From NCBI GenBank assembly GCA_030602265.1, contig JAUWAB010000010.1:20065-84064 (forward strand): a stretch of 64,000 nucleotides of DNA. Reading direction: 5' to 3'. Position numbers and translations under genes: made by a program. Each line of letters opens with the position of its first letter. Position 1 is the first letter of the stretch. The notes beneath the pieces were generated by a model, which was not told the DNA's origin, did no database searches, and saw only the letters and a program-made list of their open reading frames with translations. This document shows, piece by piece, positions 29,960 to 39,029 of the stretch. This DNA is from Prolixibacteraceae bacterium. GTDB taxonomy: Bacteria > Bacteroidota > Bacteroidia > Bacteroidales > Prolixibacteraceae.

Positions 29960-30050
29960 AATTTTTTTCAATTTTACCGGAAATCACGGCCACAACTGTT
30001 TCCGGTTCCAAAACTTTGCCTACATTTAACCACAAATCAATCTTTTTAAT

Positions 30051-30704
30051 ATGGAATCCAAATTTATCCAGGTTGTCCGGTTAAAAGAATCCGGAACCGT
30101 GCAAATAAAGGAAGGATCTGCAATCATTGATAAGCAGGCCATTAACCATCCGATATCAGTCGTCAACTGGAAATCATTCCCCTACTCTCCTGAAGTCAGT
30201 TTTCGTATTGCTCATACGGAATCCCATATCATCCTGAAGTTCAATGTAAGGGAGAAAGCAGTCAGGGCAGTCGAAACCAGAATAAACGGTGAGGTTTATA
30301 AAGACAGTTGTGTCGAATTTTTTGTTTCCATAGACGGCAAGCATTATTACAACTTTGAATTCAGCTGCATAGGAACACCTCATATCGCATATGGTGAAGG
30401 GCGCCACAACCGTCAGTATCTTCCTGAAGAGGTAATCAGGCAGATTAGGATAGAATCTTCACTCGGGGATAAACCTTTTGAAACTAAAACGGGAGATTTT
30501 GCCTGGGAGCTGACGGCTGTCATCCCGGTAAGCACCTTCATCCACCATCCGGGAATCCGGTTAAGCCAGTTGAAAGCTACCGCCAATTTTTACAAGTGTG
30601 GGGATGAACTTCCGGAGCCGCATTTTGTGACGTGGAATCCGGTAGGTACGGAGCAGCCGGATTATCACCGGCCGGAATTTTTCGGCAAACTGGAATTTGA
30701 ATAA
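30051..30704 (+). CDS. carbohydrate-binding family 9-like protein
   Basis: PEVSFRIAHTESHIILKFNVREKAVRAVETRINGEVYKDSCVEFFVSIDGKHYYNFEFSCIGTPHIAYG...; CBM9-like. Confidence 0.85.
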   Translation: MESKFIQVVRLKESGTVQIKEGSAIIDKQAINHPISVVNWKSFPYSPEVSFRIAHTESHIILKFNVREKAVRAVETRINGEVYKDSCVEFFVSIDGKHYYNFEFSCIGTPHIAYGEGRHNRQYLPEEVIRQIRIESSLGDKPFETKTGDFAWELTAVIPVSTFIHHPGIRLSQLKATANFYKCGDELPEPHFVTWNPVGTEQPDYHRPEFFGKLEFE

Positions 30705-30730
30705 CCTTATCAGCCAACCAAAAACCAAAG

Positions 30731-33700
30731 ATGAGAAGACGGGAATTTATCAGGTCAGCGGCAGCCGGTACTGCCTTACTGACCACATCGGGTGTACTGA
30801 TCTTTAACTCCTCCCCTGCCACTGAGCCGGGCGAATACACTGCCGGACTGCAGTCGGCACGGTTGATCCCGGTAGCCTACGAGACAGACATTGCAGTGAT
30901 CGGGGGGACCACAGCAGCCATAGCCGCTGCAGTAACTGCCAGGGAACAAGGTGCTTCTGTATTCCTTGCCGCACCTGAACCATATCTGGGCGAAGACATT
31001 TGCGGAACTTACCAGCTGTGGGCTGATGCCCGGATTGCCGGAGAAACTGCATTAGGGGCAAAACTGTTTCCCGGTGAACTGCCAACTCCCATGCACATCA
31101 AGAAAACGCTGGATGAAGAGCTGATCGCGAACAAGGTCGACTTCCTTTATTCCAGTTACGTGACCGATATCATTACCGACAGCACCGGAAGACCTGCCGG
31201 AGTAGTTATAGCCAACCGGTCGGGACGCCAGGCTGTAAAAGCAAAGGTTATCATTGATGCAACCGCCCGGGGTCTCGCAGCCAGACTGGCAGGAAGCAAA
31301 TTCCGGGAATATCCCGTAGGCCAGCATCCGTTCAGCTTCATTGTAGTCGGTAATCAACCCAGGGAAATAAACGGTGCAACCGTGAAACGGATGCCTCAGA
31401 AGATTAAAGTCAGGGACCAGGAATACGAGGCCCTGGAATACACCCTGAACCTGTATATGAAAGACAGCTCCTGGAAGTCGTTCTGCCGGGCAGAAAATGA
31501 AGCGCGCGACCTTACCTGGGACCCCGGCCAGGTGGATGCTTCGGACCTGCTGTTTCAGGTTCCGCCGGATCCGGTCGTTGGCAAAACGCCATATGACCGG
31601 ATACAGAATCAGATCATACCTGAAGGCGCATTTCAGCCAGCTGACCACGATAATATTTTCCTGTTAAGCGGCATGGCCGATATCCACCGGGAAACCATGG
31701 CTTTACTGCTGCAACCCTGCGGACTGGTCCGGTTTGGTGAATCCATCGGAACCAGTACTGCTGAACTGGCCCGATCGATCCGCTTGTCGGATTTCCACTA
31801 TGTGAAGGGGGATCTGAGGTCTGACCTGATTTCAGGCGATACCGGGGAAATACTTGAAGGACTCCGGCCGTCGCTGAACCGGGGTTCTATAGGCGCTGAA
31901 AGCACCGCTCTGCCTGTTTTAGGCACCTACGATGTGGTGGTCATGGGAGGCGGTACCGCCGGTGCCCCGGCCGGGGTCGGCGCATCCCGGAACGGCGCTA
32001 AAACCCTGGTCCTGGAATACCTGCACGGCCTCGGAGGCATGGGTACCCTGGGCATGATCGGCCGTTACTGGGATGGCTACCGGGAAGGTTATACCCTGGA
32101 AGTGGATGCAGGCGTCCGGGCCATCGGGGGTGATCACCCAAGACAGAAAAAAAGACTGGACGAATGGGTATTCGACTGGAAAACGGAATATTTCAGGCGT
32201 GAAATACGAAACACCGGCGGTGAGATCTGGTTTGGCGTTCTGGGTATCGGGGCTTACGTATCGGACGGAACCGTGAAGGGAGTGGTTGTGGCCACACCGG
32301 CAGGCAAAGGTATTGTGCTTGCCCATACCGTTATCGACTCCACCGGAAGCGCCGATATCGCTATCGCCGCAGGTGCCGGGTATGAATATACCGATGGATT
32401 ATCGGTGGCCGTACAGGGCTCCGGTATGCCGTTTAAAAATCCCGACGATCATTATAACAATACCGACTGGACTTTCACCAACGACACGGATATGCTGGAC
32501 GTGTGGCGTACTTTTATAATAGCCAGGGATAAATTCGCCGAACACTACGATATCGGGAAACTCCCTCAGACCAGGGAAAGACGGCGCATGACCGGGGATT
32601 ATACCGTTTCCGTATTAGACATTTATAACAAAAGGACCTATCCGGATACTTTCTCGATACACGTCAGTTCATTCGATACCCACGGATTTACCGAAGATCC
32701 GTTTTTTTCCCTGCGATGGCCCGATGAAAGCACCAAACATATAACCGCGCTGGTGCCTTTCAGGGCACTGCTGCCAAAGGGCCTGGAGGGAATAGCCTTA
32801 ACCGGGCTGGGTGCCAGTGCCCACCGGGATGCCATGCCGGTCATACGCATGCAACCCTGCCTCCAGAACCAGGGATACTCCATGGGCTGGGCTGCAGCCA
32901 TCGCTGCAGAAAACAAACAGCTGATCCGCCAAATCAACCTGAAAGAACTTCAGAAGAAACTGGTCGGAATAAAAAACCTGCCGGAAGGTGCCTGCGATTA
33001 TACAGATAACTATCCACCATCCATACTGCAAATCCAGGAAGCAGCCAAAAATGTGGTCAATGATCTCGAAGGCCTTGAAATTCTTCTGTGGGATACCGAA
33101 CGTTCGATACCCGTTATGGAGGACTTCTTTTACATGAGTCGCAATGAGGAACATAAACTCGTGTACGCCAGAATCCTGGGCATGATCTTCAACCCTGCCG
33201 GATGGGAAGTCCTGAAGAATGCAGTGGACCAATATGACGAATGGGACGAGGGATGGAATTTCACCGGGATGGGACAGTTCGGCAGGAGCCTGAGTTACCT
33301 CGACAGTCTGATCATCGCCCTGGGCAGGACGAAAAAAAGCGAAGCCATTCCTTCAATCGTCCGGATGGCCAAAAAACTTACTCCGGAGAGTGAGTTCTCT
33401 CATTTCCACGCCGTAGCTATTGCACTGGAAACCATTGGAAACCAAAGCGGTTCAGAAGCTTTGTACCAGCTGCTCCGGTTGCCGGGTATTACCGGTCATG
33501 CCATGACCGATATCGAAACCGCCCGGAAACTTACGCCCAAAAGTCATGTGGATACTTCCACCAGGAACAATTCACTCCGGGAACTGATCCTTGGCCGGGC
33601 ATTGTTCCGGACCGGCGACAAAAACGGCCTGGGTAAAGAGATCCTTGATACCTATTCCAAGGACTTACGCGGCCATTATTACCGGCATGCCAGCGGAGTG

Positions 33701-33745
33701 CTTAGGCTCTATTCAGCTCCGGCCGTTCCTGAAATTGAGTTATAG
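30731..33745 (+). CDS. FAD-dependent oxidoreductase, two FAD/Rossmann modules, Tat-like signal
   Basis: MRRREFIRSAAAGTALLTTSG; YETDIAVIGGTTAAIAAAVTAREQGASVFLAAP and YDVVVMGGGTAGAPAGVGASRNGAKTLVLEYLHGLGGMGTLGMIG. Confidence 0.9.
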   Translation: MRRREFIRSAAAGTALLTTSGVLIFNSSPATEPGEYTAGLQSARLIPVAYETDIAVIGGTTAAIAAAVTAREQGASVFLAAPEPYLGEDICGTYQLWADARIAGETALGAKLFPGELPTPMHIKKTLDEELIANKVDFLYSSYVTDIITDSTGRPAGVVIANRSGRQAVKAKVIIDATARGLAARLAGSKFREYPVGQHPFSFIVVGNQPREINGATVKRMPQKIKVRDQEYEALEYTLNLYMKDSSWKSFCRAENEARDLTWDPGQVDASDLLFQVPPDPVVGKTPYDRIQNQIIPEGAFQPADHDNIFLLSGMADIHRETMALLLQPCGLVRFGESIGTSTAELARSIRLSDFHYVKGDLRSDLISGDTGEILEGLRPSLNRGSIGAESTALPVLGTYDVVVMGGGTAGAPAGVGASRNGAKTLVLEYLHGLGGMGTLGMIGRYWDGYREGYTLEVDAGVRAIGGDHPRQKKRLDEWVFDWKTEYFRREIRNTGGEIWFGVLGIGAYVSDGTVKGVVVATPAGKGIVLAHTVIDSTGSADIAIAAGAGYEYTDGLSVAVQGSGMPFKNPDDHYNNTDWTFTNDTDMLDVWRTFIIARDKFAEHYDIGKLPQTRERRRMTGDYTVSVLDIYNKRTYPDTFSIHVSSFDTHGFTEDPFFSLRWPDESTKHITALVPFRALLPKGLEGIALTGLGASAHRDAMPVIRMQPCLQNQGYSMGWAAAIAAENKQLIRQINLKELQKKLVGIKNLPEGACDYTDNYPPSILQIQEAAKNVVNDLEGLEILLWDTERSIPVMEDFFYMSRNEEHKLVYARILGMIFNPAGWEVLKNAVDQYDEWDEGWNFTGMGQFGRSLSYLDSLIIALGRTKKSEAIPSIVRMAKKLTPESEFSHFHAVAIALETIGNQSGSEALYQLLRLPGITGHAMTDIETARKLTPKSHVDTSTRNNSLRELILGRALFRTGDKNGLGKEILDTYSKDLRGHYYRHASGVLRLYSAPAVPEIEL

Positions 33746-33776
33746 TAACCATAGATTCATCCTAAAAGTATACCAC

Positions 33777-34901
33777 ATGCCTGTCGAAATCAGGGAAATC
33801 TCTAACCGGTCAGATTTAAGGGAATTTATTTATCTCCCGGAAAAACTACATAAAGACCACAAAAACTGGGTACCACCTGTTTACCTGGATGAATTTGAAT
33901 ATTTTGATCCGGACAGAAATCCGAATTTCGCACATTGCGACACCATAAGACTGCTCGCATATGACGGAGGAAAGCCGGTTGGCAGGATCATGGGGATCAT
34001 TCACCATGAATACAACCGTGTCCAAAACGAGCAGCATGCAAGGTTTTCATGGGTTGAAACACCTAATGACCAGGAGGTTTTCAATGCCCTGATGACCGCT
34101 GTGGAAGACTGGGCAAGATCCAGGGGCATGACCCATATCGTCGGGCCTCTGGCCTTTTCAGATAAAGATCCCCAGGGATTTCTGGTGGAGGGATTCGAAC
34201 AGCCGGTAACCATTGCTACTACCTGTAATTTTCCTTATATGATTAACCTGACGGAGAATTGCGGTTTTTCTCCAAAACTGGACCTGGTCGTCTACCAGAT
34301 TCCTGTTCCGGAGAAATTACCACCCTTCGCTGCCAAAGTGCTGGAAAGGTTTTCCAGACGGAATGGGGAACTGAAAGTCCTGGAATTTACCTCACGCCGG
34401 AAAGTAAAACCATATATTCGACCAGTACTTCAGCTGGTTAATGAAACATTCACCGGCATTTACGGATTTTTTCCTTTCACGGAAAAGGAGATGGACAATA
34501 TGGCCAACCGGTACCTCTACCTAATTGACCCAAGGTATATCAAGATTATTGTGAATGCCGCCGGCGAAGTAGTGGCCTTCATACTTGGCATGGACGACCT
34601 CAGCGAAGGCTTCCGGAAGGCAAAAGGGCGGTTGTTCCCGTTCGGACTGATCCACCTGCTGATTGCTGCCAAAAAAAGCCGTCAGCTGAACCTGTTGTTA
34701 GGTGCCATCAGGCCTGATTACCAGGGGCGGGGACTGGATATGCTGATGGGGTCCAGGCTCCTGGAATCGGCTAAAAAAGCGGGGAAAACCGTAATGGACT
34801 CCCATCTCGAACTGGAAACCAACCTTAAAGTCAGGGCTGAAATGGAACGAATGGGTGGCAAGGTGTACAAACGATACAGGATCTGGGAAAAAGAACTGTA
34901 G
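33777..34901 (+). CDS. GNAT-like acyltransferase fold protein (conserved hypothetical)
   Basis: MPVEIREISNRSDLREFIYLPEKLHKDHKNWVPPVYLDEFEYFDPDRNPNF; start ATG 33777 selected over the ORF-track start, which overlaps the upstream gene. Confidence 0.75.
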   Translation: MPVEIREISNRSDLREFIYLPEKLHKDHKNWVPPVYLDEFEYFDPDRNPNFAHCDTIRLLAYDGGKPVGRIMGIIHHEYNRVQNEQHARFSWVETPNDQEVFNALMTAVEDWARSRGMTHIVGPLAFSDKDPQGFLVEGFEQPVTIATTCNFPYMINLTENCGFSPKLDLVVYQIPVPEKLPPFAAKVLERFSRRNGELKVLEFTSRRKVKPYIRPVLQLVNETFTGIYGFFPFTEKEMDNMANRYLYLIDPRYIKIIVNAAGEVVAFILGMDDLSEGFRKAKGRLFPFGLIHLLIAAKKSRQLNLLLGAIRPDYQGRGLDMLMGSRLLESAKKAGKTVMDSHLELETNLKVRAEMERMGGKVYKRYRIWEKEL

Positions 34902-34904
34902 TAG

Positions 34905-35978
34905 CTACAACCACCGGTTTTTCCTGAAAAAGTATAACATGACGAGCGCCACCATGATCATTACCAGCCAGATGGCCGGATAGCCAAATTTCCAGGTAAG
35001 TTCAGGCATATGGGCAAAATTCATCCCATATACTCCAGCAATAAAGGTCAACGGAATAAAAATGGTGGCAACAATGGTCAGTGTTTTCATCACCTGATTC
35101 ATTCGCTGGTTTTGTATGGAGAAAAACAGATTGGTACTGCTCTCCAGCGATGCGGCAATAAAATCACAATTATCGAGTAAAGTCAGGCTAAGGTCCTTGA
35201 TCTCATCAAAATACTTTTTATGCCTGTTTTCAACAAAATGAAGCCCTTCGCGTCCGGCAACTATGGAAAAATCCTTAATGGGCTGGATTGCCTTGCGGAT
35301 GATATGGACTATTTTTTTTGTTTTCTCAATCTCAAACAATAAAGCAGTGGACAAACTCTTTTCCGGATTCTGCATCCCTAACATTTCCGATTCCTTATCA
35401 AGCAACTGCAGCGTCCTGAAATAATTATCCAGAATGGATTCCAGCATGGTAAAGAGCAGATAATCAGGTCCCCGTTGTCTTAAAATCCCCTTATTCTCCC
35501 GCAACCGTACACGCAAGTGACCAAAATGGTCTGACCTCTTCTCCTGAAAGGACACAAGATAATTCTTTCCAAATACAAAACTGATCTGTTCTGTACTCAT
35601 ATCCTTACTTGCCGGTACCGTTGATTTAATGGTAACAAACGAAAATTCCTCAAACTCCTGGAATTTGGGCCTTTGGTTGACATCCAGTATATCCTGGATA
35701 ACCAGATGGTGTATGTTGAGTTTTTGACAAATTTTGACAATCGTTTCCGAATCTGAAAGTCCGTAAATATTGAGCCAGTAATACTTGTCCCGATCATCAA
35801 AATATCCGACCTCATCAGCCTTCACAGATTCAAATTCTGAGAAATTATCTTTATTATATACAAATAACTGTATATCAACACCTTCATCCGACTGACTTCC
35901 GGTAAATACAAAACTGTTCGGATCAGTCTTTTTCCGGTTGAGTAGTTTAAATGCACCTGCCGGCTTAAAATATTCCAT
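34905..35978 (-). CDS. corA: magnesium/cobalt transporter CorA
   Basis: C-terminal FIPLTFIAGVYGMNFAHMPEL GMN motif and two TM helices. Confidence 0.95.
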   Translation of the reverse strand: MEYFKPAGAFKLLNRKKTDPNSFVFTGSQSDEGVDIQLFVYNKDNFSEFESVKADEVGYFDDRDKYYWLNIYGLSDSETIVKICQKLNIHHLVIQDILDVNQRPKFQEFEEFSFVTIKSTVPASKDMSTEQISFVFGKNYLVSFQEKRSDHFGHLRVRLRENKGILRQRGPDYLLFTMLESILDNYFRTLQLLDKESEMLGMQNPEKSLSTALLFEIEKTKKIVHIIRKAIQPIKDFSIVAGREGLHFVENRHKKYFDEIKDLSLTLLDNCDFIAASLESSTNLFFSIQNQRMNQVMKTLTIVATIFIPLTFIAGVYGMNFAHMPELTWKFGYPAIWLVMIMVALVMLYFFRKNRWL

Positions 35979-36075
35979 ATACCAGGTTATTATGGATTTT
36001 CAATTCAAATATACCAGAATATCTCCGGATGATAGTAATGACTGTTCAGATAAATAGCTCGGCAAACCATTCGGT

Positions 36076-36675
36076 TCACCGGAATATTTTATCTATGGCG
36101 ATTACCGGCATATTATCCAGGTCGCTGAATGCATTGATCAGTCCGGCACAATGGTAATCCCGGTAATTTTCCAGGGTAATCCTGCGGATGGAGATTTCAC
36201 CTGAACCGAGCAATTTTGCCCTTTGGGTACCGGGAAGCAAAGGTGTATCCGGAGTATACCAGGCCTGTCCTTTCCTGAAAACCAGGTTGGAGGCAAAGCT
36301 GTCGGTCAGGCACCCATTCTGTACAATAATGATATCATCGCAATCCCCCCTTTGTGCAAAAAGTTTTTCCAGCTGGTCGCGCTGTGCAAATTTCAGGTGG
36401 TAATCGATGGTATCCGCTTCCACCAGTTTCAGGCTCTCGATTTTGCGGTAATGGTAAGGGATAAATTCCACAGAGTGAATCATTTCGCCATAGATGACCC
36501 GGCAGCGGTAAAGACCCAGCCGGCATTCTTCAGGAACCTGCACTAAGTTCTCGAGGTTTTCAGCCATTTCAATGCCGAAAAGCTCCTTGCGGGAAGCATT
36601 AAACCGCCGGCTGTGCCATCCGGCGTTTACCAGCCGCCCTTCTTTAACCTGTATGGTTTCAAGCAACCGGCACAT
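36076..36675 (-). CDS. aminotransferase class IV (aminodeoxychorismate lyase-like)
   Basis: ETIQVKEGRLVNAGWHSRRFNASRKELFG; DDIIIVQNGCLTDSFASNLVFRKGQAWYTPDTPLLPGTQRAKLL; overlaps pabB. Confidence 0.85.
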   Translation of the reverse strand: MCRLLETIQVKEGRLVNAGWHSRRFNASRKELFGIEMAENLENLVQVPEECRLGLYRCRVIYGEMIHSVEFIPYHYRKIESLKLVEADTIDYHLKFAQRDQLEKLFAQRGDCDDIIIVQNGCLTDSFASNLVFRKGQAWYTPDTPLLPGTQRAKLLGSGEISIRRITLENYRDYHCAGLINAFSDLDNMPVIAIDKIFR

Positions 36676-37639
36676 ACACCTTCTTTATCATTTCGTCATA
36701 TTCACTCCGGGCATCGCTCTGAAAAGTGATCCCTCCCCCACTTTTGAACACCAGTCCGTTACCGGTATCCTCAACAAACCGGATCATAACGGCACTGTCG
36801 ACTGTTTTGCCGTCGAAAATCCCGAAAACTCCGGTATACCATCCCCGGTCATAATTTTCAGCCTTCCGGATGATCTCCACCGTTTTGGGTTTTGGGGCGC
36901 CAGTGACGGAGCCGGCAGGCAGCAACTCCCTGAAAATATCGCCCAACCTGCCTTTCCATCCATCCTTCAACTTACCGGTAATGGCCGAGCTGACCTGGAT
37001 CAGGTCCCGGCGATTGGTGTGCAGTCGCTCCGTATACCGGAAGCGTTCAACAGTTACCTCGTCAGCCACCCGGCTCAGATCATTCCTGATCAGGTCGACA
37101 ATGGTATGGTGTTCCGCAATTTCCTTACTGTCTTCCAACAATAGCGTCTCTGCATCCGGATCAGTTGCATCGGCCGTGCCCTTCATCGGATGTGAGGAGA
37201 TTACACCATCCTCGCTGATCGTGATGAAAGTTTCCGGAGAGAAACAGGTAAATACCCCTGGTAAATGGATTTTATATCTGGCTTTACTTATATGGAACAG
37301 TTCCTTCAGGGAAAGATTGGCATTGATCCGGGTCGGCTGGGTATAGTTCAAAAGAAAAGTATCTCCACGCAGGATGTGGTCCATGACCACGCGGAATCCT
37401 TTCGTGTACAATTCCGGAGAAACCGGTTGGATATCCCATACGGTTAATGGTTTGGCATAGTCGGATTCCGGCATATTTCCGTTCCGGGAAGTTTTGTACC
37501 AGATGCTGCATTCCGGCTGGCCAACAGGTTCAATGATACCCTTTTCAGCAAATGCATCAGTAAGGAAAACAAATGGCTGACCACTGCGTCCCAATTCATT
37601 CATTTCGGTAAATAACCTGCCGGCATCGAGTATCTTCAT
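36659..37639 (-). CDS. pabB: aminodeoxychorismate synthase component I
   Basis: ISSHPMKGTADATDPDAETLLLEDSKEIAEHHTIVDLIRNDLSRVADEVTVERF; LLPAGSVTGAPKPKTVEIIRKAE. Confidence 0.92.
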   Translation of the reverse strand: MKILDAGRLFTEMNELGRSGQPFVFLTDAFAEKGIIEPVGQPECSIWYKTSRNGNMPESDYAKPLTVWDIQPVSPELYTKGFRVVMDHILRGDTFLLNYTQPTRINANLSLKELFHISKARYKIHLPGVFTCFSPETFITISEDGVISSHPMKGTADATDPDAETLLLEDSKEIAEHHTIVDLIRNDLSRVADEVTVERFRYTERLHTNRRDLIQVSSAITGKLKDGWKGRLGDIFRELLPAGSVTGAPKPKTVEIIRKAENYDRGWYTGVFGIFDGKTVDSAVMIRFVEDTGNGLVFKSGGGITFQSDARSEYDEMIKKVYVPVA

Positions 37640-37714
37640 ACTGCAAAAGTAATATCCTGCAGTAATATTGAATAATGTTTCAGGAGGAGAGATAAAATTC
37701 AGGAGAGAAAAGCC

Positions 37715-39028
37715 CTATATATAATCCAGAATCTGCCCGGAAATCTGTTTCAGGGAAATTTCTGCCACTTTGGTCTGGTATTTAACAGAGATCAGGCGTT
37801 CCTCAGCATCGAGCAGGCTCTTCTGGACCTCACGGAGTTCGAGGCCTGCCAGGTTCCCAAGCTTATATCGTTCCAGCGCAATTTCCAGGTTCTCACGGGC
37901 AACCTCAAGATTTTGCTCCTCAAGTCTCAGCAGGCGGATATTATTCTGGTACGCATAATAAATCGTCAGCAGGTCAGCCTTGATGGCCTGTTCCACCTCC
38001 TGATACTGGACCCTTCGGTTCTCCACCTCAATAAGGGCATTGGTTTTCTCCCTTCTCCGGTTATATCCGTCGAAGATATCCATGCCGATGGTCAGTCCGT
38101 AGTTCATCCCCCTGACATGCTGATTGCTGGTATTTCCGGTTCCGAATCCGCTGTAGTTATAGGTATAACCCGAAGAAAGCGTCATATAGGGATAAGACCG
38201 CGATTCGATGATTTTGTGGTCCAGTTCGGAAATAACCTGATTTTTTGAGGCAATCTGCAAACTGGTATTAAAGTTAAGGGTCTGATCGAGCAATTCCTCG
38301 TATACCAGGTTCTCATCGATCCGGATCAGGGTGTCCTGAAGGATAAAACTGACGCCAACATCTTCAGCAGCCATGAGCTCGTTCAGTCGGATCTGCGATG
38401 CGCGCAGAACCTCATTCTGACGGGCATACCTGGAACTGTCTGCATTCAGATAGACAAGCGACTGAAGGAGTTGCAGCTTGGAGGCCGCTCCCAGCAGATA
38501 GCGCTGTTCATCAATCCTCACCCGCTCTTTCGAAAGGGAAACCGCATAAGCGAGGTTTTTATAAAGCGTAAGTTGCTGGATATAATAGTTATACTCGGCA
38601 ACAATTCCTGAAACCAGGTTTTCCACCGACATCTGGGTATTGAGGTCCCCCATCCTCTTCAGCTCACCCAGTTTCTCATAGGTTGTCTGAACCTGATATC
38701 CCCGGAATATGGTCATACCAAGATTGATACCGGCAGACCCTGATGTATTGTGAATGTTTGAAGACAGGTTACTGCCTCCTTCGCGCAGGTTCTGGGTGGT
38801 ACTGTTTACTGTACCCCCAAACCGGTTGGTAGTCGTTATAACGGGAAGCATACCCGCATTTCCCCTGGAAAGATTGTTCGCAGCAATATCTTCCCTGTTG
38901 CGGATCACCTGGATGGAATAATTGCGCTCCAGCCCGGTGGCGATACACCTGCTAAGGTCATATACCTCCTGAGCTTCCGCCTTAACAAACAAGGATATCA
39001 GCAAAAGGAACAAAATCTGAAGTCTCAT
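37715..39028 (-). CDS. TolC-family outer membrane efflux protein
   Basis: MRLQILFLLLISLFVKAEAQEVYDLSRCIATGLERNYSIQVIRN...; coiled-coil repeats; start trimmed to ATG 39028. Confidence 0.92.
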   Translation of the reverse strand: MRLQILFLLLISLFVKAEAQEVYDLSRCIATGLERNYSIQVIRNREDIAANNLSRGNAGMLPVITTTNRFGGTVNSTTQNLREGGSNLSSNIHNTSGSAGINLGMTIFRGYQVQTTYEKLGELKRMGDLNTQMSVENLVSGIVAEYNYYIQQLTLYKNLAYAVSLSKERVRIDEQRYLLGAASKLQLLQSLVYLNADSSRYARQNEVLRASQIRLNELMAAEDVGVSFILQDTLIRIDENLVYEELLDQTLNFNTSLQIASKNQVISELDHKIIESRSYPYMTLSSGYTYNYSGFGTGNTSNQHVRGMNYGLTIGMDIFDGYNRRREKTNALIEVENRRVQYQEVEQAIKADLLTIYYAYQNNIRLLRLEEQNLEVARENLEIALERYKLGNLAGLELREVQKSLLDAEERLISVKYQTKVAEISLKQISGQILDYI

Positions 39029-39029
39029 A

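Noticed and set aside
36335-36526. Alternative minus-strand ORFs over pabC/pabB
   Set aside because: Out-of-frame overlap with well-supported genes.
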